A stretch of 64,000 bases of DNA from Austropuccinia psidii (GCA_023105745.1 JALGQZ010000006.1:30333686-30397685); one strand, 5' to 3'; positions 1 through 12,910 are shown, numbered from the stretch's first letter. Numbers and translations are program-made. Notes: generated by a model from the sequence alone, not told the origin.

Positions 1-3000
1 TCAAATTGGAATTACAAATAAGTTACCTTAAGTTAAAAACCTTACTTTTAAGCATGGTTTTCAATTTTGATCTGAGAATTCCCTCTATATCCATTCTAAA
101 TTATGAGGGCTGCTCTTAAGGCATAAGAAGAACCTACACATCACTGGTTTTGCCAAGAACCAATCATCATTCCAATCAATTAGACATTTTAAACAAGTAA
201 TATTTTATTAATTATAAAATATTATTATTAAAGTAATTTATTAAGGATTTTATTCTTTATTAATCTTGATTTAAAGAATTGAAATACTAGAAATAATATT
301 ATTGTTGTAATCACCAATAATACATTTTATTATATAAAATTATTGTCTTAAATATATTTTCACGCCACAAATTCCTCTTAAAAGCTCTTGAATCTTATTT
401 TATCATAAAAAGGTGTTTTTATCTTTGAAAATATGAATTTTTCATGTGTTTTTAACTTATAAGAATTATTTAATATAATAACTGTTGTTGTTTTAGTTGT
501 TTCATTGAGTAAATACTATAAGGAAGTTATCTCTAGAATTCTATTTTTTTTATCTATTGTTAGTTTTTTGTATTGAATTTTTCTATAAAAATTATTTCTG
601 AAAAGTGTGTGAGAGAATTTCTTCTATAAATATTCTTTATATATTATTTATAAGTGGATAAATATTATTACTTTCCATGCGTAACTGTCTGATTAAGAGC
701 TTTACACTTCTTATTGTTATAGCTGTCAGTGATTATAATAATAATATACTAATTATAGCTTATTATATTCAATAAGTTCTTTTATTATTAAATTACTTAG
801 TAATAATTAAATTCATTTTTTTTATAAAATTATTTTTAATAATTATATTAAATTTGTGGTTATAATATTTGATTATATCATATTTTCTACTGAGGACAGT
901 CATAGTAATCTTGATATTTCCTACTATTATCCAGAGTTTCATATAAAAACCTTACAGAAAAGCTCCATGAAGGCTCAAGATTCATTGAGAAAGGATCTCC
1001 ATCCCTCATTCATTTAATAATAATGCAACAATTTCACACCTTTCAGGATCACAAAAATCCCCAAAATAGCAGGTTACATAGAAGATTATCAGTACTTTAT
1101 CTGTCAGAAGCTCAGTAGCATTTCTAAGTATATTATAATTATAAGAGAAATTGGAATCAAGCACCATTGAAGAATTATTCTTATTTTCAAGTCCATAAGT
1201 CTTATGTTTGAAGACTCATTTTAATAAAAATAAAAAAGGTTTTATCATCATTACTAAATAACTATCATATTGTTTTAAATCTATCATTAGTCTTAGGTAA
1301 ACTATATTGGAAAATATTAAGCTTTACCATATTTTGGAAATTATATCTTATGCAAAGGAAAGTATTAGTATTTAGTTTAGTTACAGATATAATGATACAT
1401 AAAATGTTTTACTATAGTTTGATTGATGGATATTACTTAGAGACCACAAATAAGTAGTATTCATTTTTTGATTGCACAAATATTATTTTGATTTTGTGAT
1501 TTTTTTTGCTCTGAATATTCAGGAATCTTTTGAGGGGAAGAACATTATTCTGCAACTAAGGTTTATTGGAAAATTCTGAAGTTAAAAACAGAATTCCCAA
1601 TGATTTACCCCTAAAGGTAGTGCCTTATAAATAAGGGGGTATTCTGAATGCCTCAAAAGTAACTTAAATTTCCCAAAATGATTTTGATTTCAAGTTGATT
1701 TTTTCAAAAATCCATGTGTTTTATAAGCAACAAGTGAGAAATAAGTCACTCTTTTATTTTGGAAGTGGGAAAGAAGAAAAAATAAAAAGACATCTTTATC
1801 TACTCTCTTCTCTCAGATTTATTATTGTACTTTTGGTCATTCTCCCATTGCACACCACTCATCATCAATTGTTTATTAAATTATTAACCCATTACTTCTA
1901 CAGTAAAATAATTAAGTTGATTATTCTACCTCACCTTTTGATACACCAAATAAACTAAATGGTACTAAAAATCATAAATGTGCATCCCAGAGGAGAGGAC
2001 CTTCTCATAAATGGATGGCAAAAAATAGTACATTCTCCATCAAAAAAACACTCCACTCTTAATGATATTGGTAAATAAACAGATGGTGGAAATCTAAACA
2101 AGGAAGATTGATCCCTTCTGGTGAGGGATTTGGATTAAGTTTGGAAAAAAACCAAGTTAAAAATAAAAAGGACACAGTAAGTTCTCTTTGCATACAAATA
2201 ATTTGGATTAAGAAAATTTATACAGAGTATGAGTTTTTAAGATCTTTAAATGGGGAAGGATAGGAAGACAGTCAAAAGCCCATTGTGGAAGACAATTATT
2301 TTTGGATGAAACTCAAGGAGCACCACCCCATTTTTGTTATGAAAAACTACAAGGAGTTCCATGCCAAACTAACAGATAAGTGTGAAAGTTTTTGGTGGAA
2401 CTTATGAAACAGGAGAGATTTCTGAAAATAAGCCGAAGGCTCCTATGATAGACCCTATAGTTGTACCGAAAATTCCCAGAAATTCTGAAGGTGCAAGAGT
2501 TTCATAACCTGATAACCAAGCACCCAATTAGCTTCCAAAAATGAATTTAGGAGAAAGAAAGGATTTTACATAATTATCAAACAACTTTCCAAAATCACTG
2601 AGAACCTCTGAAAAGGAAGCAGCACTTAATTTTCGTAAAACACTTGGAAATTTGATTCACAAAATGCTCACAGATCCAGTCAGATCCCCAAATGGACCTT
2701 CTTGAGAATATTATCCTCACAGCTAATTAGAGAAAGAAGTTTTTAATTTTACATGGAAGATAAAAAGGGAAATTCACACGCTCTGAAATGATTTAATTAA
2801 TTAGTATTCTATAGAATGGGTGCAAAGCCACTATAGTTTTAGCTACATGTGATGATTTTGAGTGTAAAGTTGATAGAATTCTCAAAAAAATTCAACATTC
2901 TATGCTTTATCCACAACCACGTATAAATACAACTACTTTTCTCTCACTAAAAATAAATTTATGTAAGTATTCAAATTAATGTACTATGCCTCTTGTAAAA

Positions 3001-3134
3001 AATTTGTTAAAATGATAAGAAATTTGCAAAAAGGTCCTTAATTCCTACTTAAAATATTGAAAAGATTGGTATTAATTCTACATTTAAGCTGCCAAATATG
3101 TTTGATTAGCACTCATCTGTTGATTGTCAAACCA
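1..3134. other. AT-rich region without recognisable genes
   Basis: About 3.1 kb of very AT-rich sequence. Short open frames (for example 1695-1958 on the plus strand) have low-complexity or hydrophobic translations and no motif I recognise. No terminal repeats, RNA genes or conserved domains were seen. It is probably old, decayed transposon DNA. Confidence 0.6.
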
Positions 3135-4060
3135 TTAATTCATTGACAAGTCATTTGATGGTGCTGGTTTGGGGAAATCATCCACCATCTCAAAATATGG
3201 CTCTAAGCCATCACAGCAATGCTTTATAATATAGTTGTGAATAGATGCTATTGCAAAAAGGATACTATTATGAACTGGACCTTGATAATAAGCAGGGAAT
3301 AAAAGGATTGGATACTTCATTTTGAGGACACCAATTACACGTTTGACAGCAATGCACAAGGAAACATATTGTAAATTGAATAATTCCTCCTTTTTTTGAG
3401 AACTAAGATTTAGAATATCTCAAAACAATGTCAATTGGTGAAATACTTAGATAAATAAATAAAATAACTTATTTTAGCTCTTGCCTTTTGACTCAGATGG
3501 TATCTTGTGGCACGATATGGTGTGAAGAACTCTTTGCTGAGATTAGAGCCTGCCTTAGCCAAAGAGTACCAATTCCATGGAACATGGAATTTTTGTAACA
3601 ATGCATGTGTACCTCCCTCCCATCCCACACACATGTATGAGACTTTCATATCAAAATTTACTTCTATAAGGAAGTTCTTAACTATTAAACCCTTGAGGCT
3701 ACACCATGAAGCTTGGTGATACATATTTACTTTTTCTGTATTGGAGGTTCCATCAATGACACCTATGTGATTTACTAATTCTGCATACTTGGTATTGTGG
3801 CTTATTTCCCTTAAAATCTCAGAACCATTTGGTTGCCTCACATATTCTGGATAAATTTGAAATAGAGAATTTATGTCATTGCGGAAGGACATATGAATGG
3901 TTTCTTGAACATATTGAAAAAGCTCACAATCTTGAAAAGAAGACTACCCATTGGTAAAAATGTATAACAAATGCATTTCTTGTTCTTGAGAAGATATAAA
4001 TTTCTTATTTTTCATAAGACTATGGCTAAAGCGCTCATGTACAAGGCTTAAAAAGGTTTA
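3135..4060 (-). pseudogene. Decayed PIF/Harbinger (HARBI1-like) DDE transposase
   Basis: The minus strand reads through the usual Harbinger nuclease motifs in order. A weak ERFSHS block lies near 4040, matching the family's ERFQHS helix region. It is followed by IDGTSNTEKVN with the first catalytic Asp, a CVGWEGGTHA block (family GWEGSAHD), FFTPYRATRYHL (family FLTPYRGVRYHL), and finally VKRVIGVLKMKYPIL and SIHNYI (family ERVFGVLKKRFPIL and LHNFI). The second catalytic Asp, normally in a DAGY motif, is replaced: the sequence reads AKAGSN. The frame is broken between about 3431 and 3359 and again upstream of 3892. No terminal inverted repeats were found, so only the transposase core is left. 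In the family this enzyme cuts and pastes PIF/Harbinger DNA transposons; here it cannot be active. Confidence 0.75.
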
Positions 4061-7000
4061 TTTTGGTATATGAAAGACTTTTGGGAAAATTTCTGGTGAG
4101 CCTTAAAAAAGATCCTGCACATATTGATTACCTCAAAGGAACCCTGTATGCAATGGTGATCTTTCATCAACCTCTATTAATTTCATATAGGTGAACACAA
4201 AATAGAAGTACAAAATTAGTATTTTTCCTTTTTATTCAAATAAATTTCCATTTTTTTATTTGGAAGGAAATCGAGAACTGTGGAGGGCGATGCTTCAAAT
4301 AGTAAAAAAAATTAAAATCATATTAATTTCTTTTTGGTGAAAATTTATTTTACTACAGAATAACAACTTTTCACATAAAATCCAAAAACGTCATTCTTGT
4401 GTGTGTTCACAGAGCAGGCCATAAGTATTCTTCTGTGCAATACCTGAGGCCTTATAAAGTCTATAACTCTCTTGTTGGATCTTTTTTTATCATCAATTTC
4501 ATGACCCAGGTGGGCAGAAGATCTCAAAATTTATTAGTTATGTAATTTTGCTCCTATACCCATGAGAAAAGTGGCTACCTCTGACAGAAGGTGTTACAAT
4601 TGGAATATCCCTTTAACGCATCTCATTATGAGCTTGGGCGTGTACTGTGAGCCAAGCTAGAGCTATATTCTCAATTTTTGGTGATATTCCAAGCCATTCC
4701 AAGCCACTGGAAGATTACAAAAACTTTGATATCCTTTCTTCTTTTTCTATTTCATTAAGTCAGATATATTTCCTTTGATTCACATCCTACTTCAAATTTG
4801 AGATATAGAAAATATTATTTTATATTTCTCGGTAATACTATTAAAAATCAAAACTACATTGAGGCTTCAATCTTGGAGCTATCTTTTGGAATCTAAAAAC
4901 TAAGTTGTTTATAAGCCCTCCATAAAAAAATGATGTTTTAATATAGTGAAATATTCCTATTAGCTTCTAATGATATATCATTAAGAAAATGATCCTTCAT
5001 ATTTCTTAAATTTAAAAAAGCCCTTATAAGAAGAGAACTATTTTTTGTGATTACTTAAACTGTATCAATATCTATCCTCAGTTTACCTTATGATTTTACT
5101 TGATATTTTTTATGTTGAAAAAATAAACAACATATTCACAATCCTCTTTTATTAAGCTGTTCATTTAGAAGATTAATAAGAAAAGAGATTTATCATAATA
5201 ATCATTGAATTACTTTTTTTCCACAATCCCAATTCTTTTAATTTTTTTCTAATTATATCAGCTGTATTTATTGGTGGTATCAATCTTGTTGCTTTGATTG
5301 TGTTGTAACTTTTATCATTTTAAATTTTGGATTTTTTTGTTATATTCCTCTTTTATTTGAGTGTTCCTTATTTTTTTTGTTGAATTTTCAAAATAAATTC
5401 TGGCATTTGAATTCATTTCATATATTTTTTTTAAGCTTACAGTATAGGTACTTTAAAGGGTTTCAGTTTAAATTTTTCAATTATCATTGACAAATTTACA
5501 GTATCGGGATTTACATAGGGCCTTCTACTATTATTTTCACAAAAAATCAATCAAAAAAGTTTAATTCAACTAAATTTTAAATAATAATAATAATAAAATA
5601 CTCCTTGTAATTCAAGTGGTTAAAAATAAAGTCAATGATAAAAATAATGCCAATATGCACAAAAGAAGAATTATACTTGAATTTTTTTTATAAAGTAGAA
5701 GGATGGTACATATCTCTACTGTATTCCAGGTAAAAGTCAAGATTAAATAAGAATTCAAAATTCTAAAAAATAATTCTTTTACATAAATAGTTGAATATAT
5801 GATAAATACAATTAAGGGAATATTCTTACCCTTAGTTGATAGTTCTTTGGATTAATATCACATAATTTTTTTCAACGTTAATTTCGTTTTCTTGGATTTT
5901 GAGTACAAAAATACTCTTTTAATGAATTGTTCCCATTTTTTTGAGCTTTTTGATACACCTTCCCTCAAGAAAAAAAATTCAAAACTATTGGGAAGAAAGA
6001 TTAAAAGGTGTTGAGAGGAAAATGGAAAATAATACTCTATATATTATCCATTCTAAAGCTCTTAAGATTCAATTTCATATTTCAACTCAAGAGGTGAAGG
6101 TGATATCATTCAGGTTCTAGAATACTTTACCCAAACCTTTCACGGGCTGAACAAAAGGAAAGCTAAAAACTGATTGTTTTTCAGTTTTTGTTAAGTCGAA
6201 GTAAAGGAATATTGATAAAAAATAAATTACTCTTTAAAGTTTTGAAGAAAATATCAAACCTTCTAAAGTAATATCCTCCCAAAATCTAACTCTGTCATTA
6301 ACTATAGCACACAAATATCCCTTCAAATACCAGAAGAAAAACTGTATGAGATGGAGTTCCAATAGAAATTTTAGATCATTTCAAAAGGAAATAGGAATAA
6401 ATATTATTTTGAGTAGACTAAATAATTGGATATATAATTCGGATGATTTTTAATAGGTGAAGTGAAGCCTTTGGCCAGTAATGGGGATGGTGTTTGGAAA
6501 CTAGCTAGATCTTTCTATGAAGTAATATGTGAATGACTTCAATATTAATTATAGCTAATATATCTTTCTTTTGCGGGAAGAAACTGGCTAAAATCTTACT
6601 TAAAGTCTTTTTTGATGCATTAATCAAGAAAAATACTTGGAATAATCTTTCTACATTATATTTTAAAAGTATATGAACTAGCTTCAAATATATTACAATT
6701 TTCCAGGAAAATATAAAGCCAATATTAAAAATTAAATTCTTCTTTTTTGAATACATATACCTCAAAGTAACTTTAAAATTCATAAAACCGAAAAGAAGTA
6801 TGATGAATAAATCTTGAGAAAAAAATACAATCAAAGTACACTATTTTTCCACCTCTATTTGCAGAGGCAAATTTGAGACTTTATCATTACAAAATAAGCT
6901 AGATAAATTATAGTAGCTAATTATCAATAAATAATCTGGTAGTTTTTATTGATATTTAGCCAATATTCACACTTATTGAATCTTTTTATCTATATATATG

Positions 7001-8194
7001 AGTTCCCCACTACTTTCAGGAAGATATATGAGGATAAAATTATTTTATTACTGCCCTCATTCCTTTTAGCTAATTAAGTATCTTCAATGTCTCACATTTC
7101 TAAATTGGAATCATTAATTTCTCAATTTAATTCAAAAATGCATCAACAAATTATTCAGTTCTTTAGCTTAAGCACATAGTTGAATTTCAATTAATCCAGA
7201 TATTTAAACAAACGTTTGACTTCAAAAAGAAATATATTAGGGAATATAAAATGAAGTGATTTGAGAGAAAAATATGTAGCCAAAATCTTTTCTGAATAAG
7301 AGTTGGCTGATAAGATAGTTTCAAAAATGATATCTAACCTATTGAGAAATACAAAGTGTTTCACTCAGATTTCACTTCCATAGTTGAACTGGTTTTAATT
7401 TAATATTCAAGCCTTAGATAAAAAAGCTGAGGAATCCGCACTAATTATATTCCTTCCCATAATTTTACCACAGTGAATCTCAAAGAAATAATGATAATTA
7501 AATAAAAGCTATTTTGGCTCATCTTACAATTAAATACCTTTCTACAAAAATCCAAAAAAATAAGCTGGTAGATTGTTTTTACAGGAAAAAACTACAAGGA
7601 ATATTATAAATAGGTTATTGGAAAGAAAGGTTCTTCATTTATACAAATATTTCAATTAAGAAATCTTATATTGTCATGTTTCAGAGCTATTCTAATAGCC
7701 AGGGATATTTAATCTCTCAATCTAAGTATTTTTCTTCATTTATAGCTAGGGATTATAAGAAAAAAATCTTTCATTGCGAACTAAGAAGAAAATTTCTGTT
7801 TTCCTCTTTTAAATATATTTTCTATAAATTAACAAAGCTACTGCTCAGAAATTCTTGAAAAAAGCTACAGGTATGATAAATACATCATAGATTATCTTTC
7901 AAAAACTTTCTCGTGGAGGAAGTGGTTCCTTATTAAGCCATCGATTATTAATCTTTTCCTTAAAAACAAATAATAATTATCTTATGAAAAGGAAAAGGGG
8001 GAGATACAGCTTAAGGGTCAATACATACCTTCAACAGGTACACTGTCAATGGAAGATTGATCTTGAATTTTTTAAAGATTTTGAAAAGGTTCAGACTGAC
8101 AAAATTTCCTTCTTTCAGTAAATTTTATTCCAAAAACAGTTTTCAAGTTTATATAGCTCAAAAAGTCTTCTCTCATAAAATTAATTAATGATAT
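4061..8194. other. AT-rich intergenic DNA
   Basis: About 4.1 kb of AT-rich sequence with homopolymer runs. A minus-strand frame of about 60 codons at 4345-4527 and another of 109 codons at 6505-6834 show no recognisable domain. The first may be remnant sequence upstream of the Harbinger relic. Nothing else can be supported. Confidence 0.55.
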
Positions 8195-8200
8195 ATATTT

Positions 8201-8224
8201 AGGGTATTGGTAAAAACACGTAAG
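8201..8224 (+). repeat. Left terminal inverted repeat of the MULE element
   Basis: Twenty-four bases starting AGGGTATTGG and ending CGTAAG. They match the reverse complement of 12562-12585 at 22 of 24 positions. Further copies of the inner motif ACGTAAG/CTTACGTG follow directly, up to about 8290. Confidence 0.85.
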
Positions 8225-8299
8225 AGCTTACGTGTTTTTACTAAAAACTTATGTGTTTTGGCCATAATTTGGTAAAAAAACGTAAGGGGTGCCCTGGGC

Positions 8300-8790
8300 C
8301 CATTTTTAATTAAAAATGAAACACCATTGGGCCTGTATTGGGCCAAAACATGCCCAAAAGAGGTTTTTCCCCACAAAACCTCTCTAACTCCAAATTGTTT
8401 CAGATTTTTTTGCCCAGCCCCCCCCAAAAAAACAAACAAGCTCAAACACCCCAATAATCCACATTATCCCCACCCCAAACCATTGTTTTTTTTTGGAAAA
8501 CAGCATTATCAAAGCCATTTTGCAAAGCTTTTCACACTTTTTTTTCTTTTTTTCCCCCAAAGACTGCATTTTCCACCACAACAACCTGCTTTCAAGCCTC
8601 TCAATTTTCAATTTTTTACCATCCCTCATCAATTAATCCCACATTTAAGCCACTTTCTGTCACTCTTAACCACTTCTGTTCATTTTTCACACCTTTTTTC
8701 ACCTCTTTTTCACATTTTGAAAGATTCTTACCCCATTCCAAATCCCCCAATTCCCCCTTTTTTTACTTTTATACATAATTTTCATTAAAA
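8300..8790 (+). promoter_or_regulatory. Pyrimidine-rich 5' region of the MULE gene
   Basis: The 490 bases before the start codon at 8793 are strikingly rich in C and T on the coding strand, with runs such as CCCCCCC and TTTTTCTTTTTTTCCCCC. CT-rich leaders are common upstream of fungal genes, so this is probably the promoter and 5' UTR. No clear TATA box was found. Confidence 0.4.
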
Positions 8791-8792
8791 AA

Positions 8793-11700
8793 ATGCTACA
8801 ACCCCCCACTGAAGGTGAATTTCAGACCCTTGAGCTTCTTTGGCAACATGTGCATAATGTTTCCAGGGCTCAGGGGTATGCTGTGTCCACCTTGAGGTCC
8901 AATATGACCCACAACCAAATTGAAATATGTTGTGACAGGTCTGGCACCCCAAATCCCAACAAAAGCCCCTCCAAAACAGTCACCTCAAGAAAGCTTGACT
9001 GTCCTTTTAGACTTTATGCCAGGAAATATGCCAAGAGTACCACTTGGACTCTTAAAGTCAAAAATCCTGAACATAGCCATGATGCCACTGCAAATATCAT
9101 GGCACATCCTGCTTTCAGGAAATTCAATGAGAAAGAAACATCCCAAATTGCTCAAATGTCTGAATCACTCCTCATGCCAAGGCAAATTCAGGCCCAATTA
9201 TGCAGCCAGAGGGAGTCTGACAGGCCTGTAATCCTTCAAGACATTTATAACCAAGTCAAGAAAATCAAGAAAGACAAACTGCAAGGCAGAAGGCCCATTG
9301 ATGCTCTTATTGACACTCTCAAAGAAGAAAATTTTGTTTGGTCCTCTGCAAGGGATTCTGAGGGACACATTACCTCCTTGTTTTTTACTCACCCCCTGGC
9401 CATAAAACTTCTTCATGGCTTTCCTCATGACATTCTTATGGATTGTACTTATAAAACCAATAAGTAAAAAATGCCCCTTTTTCATATTGTTGGATTCAGC
9501 TCAACAAATAAGACCTTTTCTGGGGCTTTTTGTTTGATGAAGAATGAAAATGAAACTTCATATACTTGGGCATTAAATCAATAAATTGAAAAGGTCCTCA
9601 ACAAAACCAATCTTGTTCCCCCTCCAGTTATTGTTATTGACAGGGATCTGGCCTTGAAAAACTCTATTAAGAAGCTCTTCCCAGACTCCAAAGTCATGCT
9701 ATGCATTTGGCACATCAACAAGGATGTATCTGCTCATTGCATGAAGAAAATTGGTCATGGAACTGATTTTGAAAATTTTATGGGCCTTTGGAATCAAGTA
9801 ATATACTTCTTCACTTTATTTCATTTTATTTCACTTTTTTTCTTATTATTGTCTTTATTAATGACTTTGGGATTCTTTTCTCAGCTTATGTATTCACCCA
9901 CTGAAAAGTCTTTCAAAGACAACTGGAAGAAGCTTCAAAAGCAAGTTAAAAATGCTGAGGTCTTGCAGTATTTGGAAAATACCTGGCTTCCTCTAAAGGA
10001 GTATTATGTGCCAGCCTGGACCAACCACCATTGCCACCTGGGTGTGGGATCCACCTCCAGAGTTGAAGGTGCCCATGCCATGGTTAAACTTTGGCTACAA
10101 AAGTCCACTGGTACTCTCCTGGAGGTAGTCAGGGCACTCCACATGGCATTCAGAAAACAATTTATTGAAATTATCAACAGAATCTCCAAAGAAATGATTG
10201 TCCATGTCAAGAATTTTCCTCCACACATCTGTGCCATCAATGGCAAGGTGTCTCATTATGCTCTTCAGATTGCCTTTGAAAATTTCAAAACAAAATTTCC
10301 TCCAAATGAAAAATGCACCAGCAAATACAACAATTATAAAGGCATTCCTTGCAAGCATAAGACCCAAAAGGCATTTGCCAAGCGCCAAAGGCTTGAATTA
10401 TCAGACTTCCATCCTCAATGGCATTTGAATTTGCCTGTGAGGGTTTTTGAATTTCTTCTTATTATTTTTTTTCTTATTAACTGATTTTATTTGTCATATT
10501 CTTCTCAGACTGTTTTTCAAGGTGATGATCAAAGTGTTGAAAAAGAAAGAAAGAATGAAGCCAAGAAAATATTTGAAGACATTGGGGAAGACCTGTTCCA
10601 AAGACCAATGGCAGAAATCACTCCAATACTCCAACATTTTCAAGATGTTTTGACTGGAAAAGTCCCATTTGATCAAATTCCCAAGAGTCAAGAGGATGAT
10701 AAATATTATGAAGACCCTCTAGAATGCAAGAATATCCATGGAAGACCCCAAGGAGCCAAGAATAAAAACAAAAGAGAACCTTCAAGATTTGAAATTATTG
10801 AAAGTCAATCCAAGAGAAGAGGAAGACCCCCATCAAAAGTGACCAGCACAACAGCTTCAAGATCCCAGTCAAATGTCCCCTCTCCAATTATGGAAGTGGA
10901 CTCATCTGAAGATTATGAAGATTCTGAGGACTCATTATCTAAATCCATCAGTTCATCAGATTCACTACCCTCAGCAACTGAATTAAATAAATCAGAAGTA
11001 ACCCTTAGAAGGTCAAGAAGATTGGCAATTGGAAGCAAAACATCACAAAGAAAATCACACAAGCCTGCCACCAGTTTGAATATCTATGATGCAATTGACT
11101 TGACCTGTGAGCATTGTCAAAGCAACTATCACACAAGTGATGAATGCTCCAAGCTGTTTGTGAGTTTCTGATTCTTTTTAATGTAATTTTATGTTGTTTA
11201 TTTTGATATTTATTCATTTTTTGGACTTATTTTATCAGATAACTGGCTCAGAAGACTTGCCCAAGTTTATATTGAAATACACCTTCAAGGCCATCAATGT
11301 CCAGGGTGATGGAAACTGTGGTTACAGAACAGTATCCCACTTCATTTACAAGACTCAAGATCAATGGGCTGATGTCAGAGGTGACTTGGCTGAAGAAATT
11401 CAACAAAATCAAGACCTTTATGAAGCCATGAACACCTTAATTCCCTCAGTATCCTCTTATTTGGAAAGAATTGAATGGTATGAAGATGTTGGCCAGGCTC
11501 CAAAAAGCAAGTGGATGTCCATGCCTGACATGGGGGATCCAAATGCAAATAAGTATAAAAGACCAGTTTTCTTTTATTCCACAGCCCAATCTTTTTCTTT
11601 TTTCCCTTATTTCTGTCCTCCAAATGATAATCCCCCCATTTTCATCTGCTTCTTGAATAGTTGTGCTCATTTTGTTCCTTTGGACATCATCATTTCTAAA

Positions 11701-11862
11701 GTTTATCCTGTCCCCCCCATTACTGTGAACTGGGAGATTCATGCCCAACCACAAGCCCTGGGGTGGGCTGATAAATTTAAGAAACACAGAATGTTGTATT
11801 TGTCCAATCTTCCTCCCCCCTCTCAGAAAAAACCCACTATTTTGGAGGTTGATTCTGATTGA
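8793..11862 (+). pseudogene. MULE transposase fused to OTU cysteine protease, two premature stops
   Basis: Four exons fit: 8793-9797, 9885-10436, 10509-11159 and 11239-11862, with GT-AG introns of 87, 72 and 79 nt and 943 sense codons if the stops are ignored. An N-terminal FAR1/GCM-type zinc finger (residues about 20-95) ends in a HSH motif. The MULE nuclease follows, with Asp217 (MDCTYKTN), Asp283 (VIDRDLA), a CxxH (MLCIWH) and Glu396 (SRVEGAHA). Next come a SWIM-like finger (GIPCKHK), an AT-hook (RRGRPPSK), an acidic Ser-rich linker and a CCHC knuckle (CEHCQSNYHTSDEC). An OTU protease ends the chain, with Asp760, Cys763 (DGNCGYR) and His880 (AHFVPL). Two in-frame TAA codons, at 9465 and 9582, interrupt the nuclease. 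All catalytic residues are otherwise present, so inactivation looks recent. Intron 1 and intron 2 are multiples of three. The transposase moves the element; the OTU part probably removes ubiquitin, which is inference. Confidence 0.85.
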
Positions 11863-11999
11863 ATGATTTTTGTATATACAATTTATGCCAATTATCCCCC
11901 TCCTCAGTCATATTTATTGCTTAAATCCCACCTCAGTCTCATTTTTTATCAAACTTGTGGAGCTTTTGTACTTGAAAATATTCATATTACACACAAGAG

Positions 12000-12348
12000 A
12001 AAAAACAGTTAAAAAAACACTCATTGCGCCTTCACTTGTTGTCCCACCCAAAAAAATTTCCCAATTCATGAGCTTCTGGTTCTTTATTGTCCAGATTGAA
12101 CCCTTTAATTTAAAAAAGAAATGAAGGAAATTCATAAGTGGGAAGTTATTAAATTCACCTTTTAAAAATAGGCATATTACAATGACAGGAAAAAACATTT
12201 GAAAAAAACCCCTTTTTGAGCCTTCACTTGTCCCAACCAAAAAATTCCCAAAATTATGGGATTCTGGTGCTTTATTCTTCAAATTGAACCCTTTATTTTG
12301 AAAAAATTAAGTAAATTCATAAGTGGGAAGATTTTAAATGAATTTTTG
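12000..12348 (+). repeat. Two-copy tandem repeat (about 185 bp) near the MULE right end
   Basis: Two diverged copies lie head to tail, offset by about 185 bp. Shared blocks are AAAAAAC..., GCCTTCACTTG, TCCCA.CCAAAAAA, TTCTGGT.CTTTATT, TTGAACCCTTTA and ATTCATAAGTGGGAAG. The repeat sits between the OTU stop codon and the right terminal repeat, inside the transposon. No coding role is apparent. Confidence 0.75.
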
Positions 12349-12561
12349 AAAAAAATATGCCATTTTGGCATATTGGCCAAATTTGTGAAATTTGGCAAAA
12401 AAAAAATTTTGAAAAAATTTGTGCTTATTGACATGCCAAGTCGGGAAAAATATGGCAAAAAAAAATTAAAAAAATCCTCAAAACTGAGCCTGAGGAATTT
12501 TTTTTGAAAATTAAGGTCACTTACGTGTTTTTACCAGAAACTTACGTGTTTTTACTAAAAG

Positions 12562-12585
12562 CTTACGTGTGTTTACCAACACCCT
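12562..12585 (-). repeat. Right terminal inverted repeat of the MULE element
   Basis: Reads CTTACGTGTGTTTACCAACA and ends CCCT. It is the inverse of 8201-8224 with two mismatches. Two more CTTACGTGTTTTTAC copies lie immediately inside it, at about 12521 and 12541. Confidence 0.85.
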
Positions 12586-12848
12586 ATATTTACTATTTTT
12601 CAACAGAAATGGAAAAATATAATGTTTTTCAGTCATTAATATGTAGTAAGATACAAATTAATATACATAAGAATTAGAAAAATTCTCTACCTGTTGAGGG
12701 ATGAAGATTTTAGAATTTTTACCAAACACTGATATTGAGGAAATTGAATTATAGGTGGGTGGCTTGAATATGTAGCTTTAATCCCTTACAAATATTCTAT
12801 TGTTTAATTTTTTTCTTTTCTATTTTCCAGCCTATATCCAATTATTAT

Positions 12849-12910
12849 AAAAAAGGCTATCCTCACTGGCGGGGGTAGCAGGTCCAACCCAGGTCCAACC
12901 CGCTTCCAAC
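12849..12910 (+). repeat. Left arm of a 62-bp inverted repeat bounding a 4.9-kb AT-rich segment
   Basis: A GC-rich island in AT-rich DNA, containing GGCTATCCTCACTGGCGGGG and two copies of AGGTCCAACCC. Its reverse complement recurs at 17689-17751 with roughly ten differences over 63 positions, judged by eye. It may be a terminal repeat of a non-autonomous DNA transposon. No clear target duplication was found. The arm is followed by further CTGGGTCC/TAACCTTGG/TTCTAACC repeats. Confidence 0.65.

Larger units (their letters stand above)
8195..12591 (+). mobile_element. MULE-type DNA transposon with OTU-bearing transposase gene
   Basis: A complete DNA transposon. It starts with AGGGTATTGGTAAAAACACG at 8201 and ends with the inverted equivalent at 12562-12585; the 24-bp ends match at 22 positions. 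The 6 bp ATATTT are repeated at both outer edges (8195-8200 and 12586-12591), which fits a target-site duplication. This is shorter than the 8-11 bp usual for Mutator-like elements. Inside lies a single plus-strand gene (8793-11862) joining FAR1-type zinc finger, MULE DDE transposase, SWIM finger, AT-hook, CCHC knuckle and OTU protease. Both ends carry several further copies of a TTACGTGTTTTTAC motif. The DNA is visibly richer in C and G than its surroundings, suggesting a more recent arrival. Confidence 0.85.

Noticed and set aside
6505..6834. 109-codon minus-strand frame
   Set aside because: Hydrophobic and Lys-rich, typical of AT-rich non-coding DNA; no neighbours or motifs support it.
8327..8788. 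153-codon frame upstream of the MULE transposase start
   Set aside because: Pro/Phe/His-rich product of the CT-rich leader, without protein-like features; better explained as promoter and 5' UTR.
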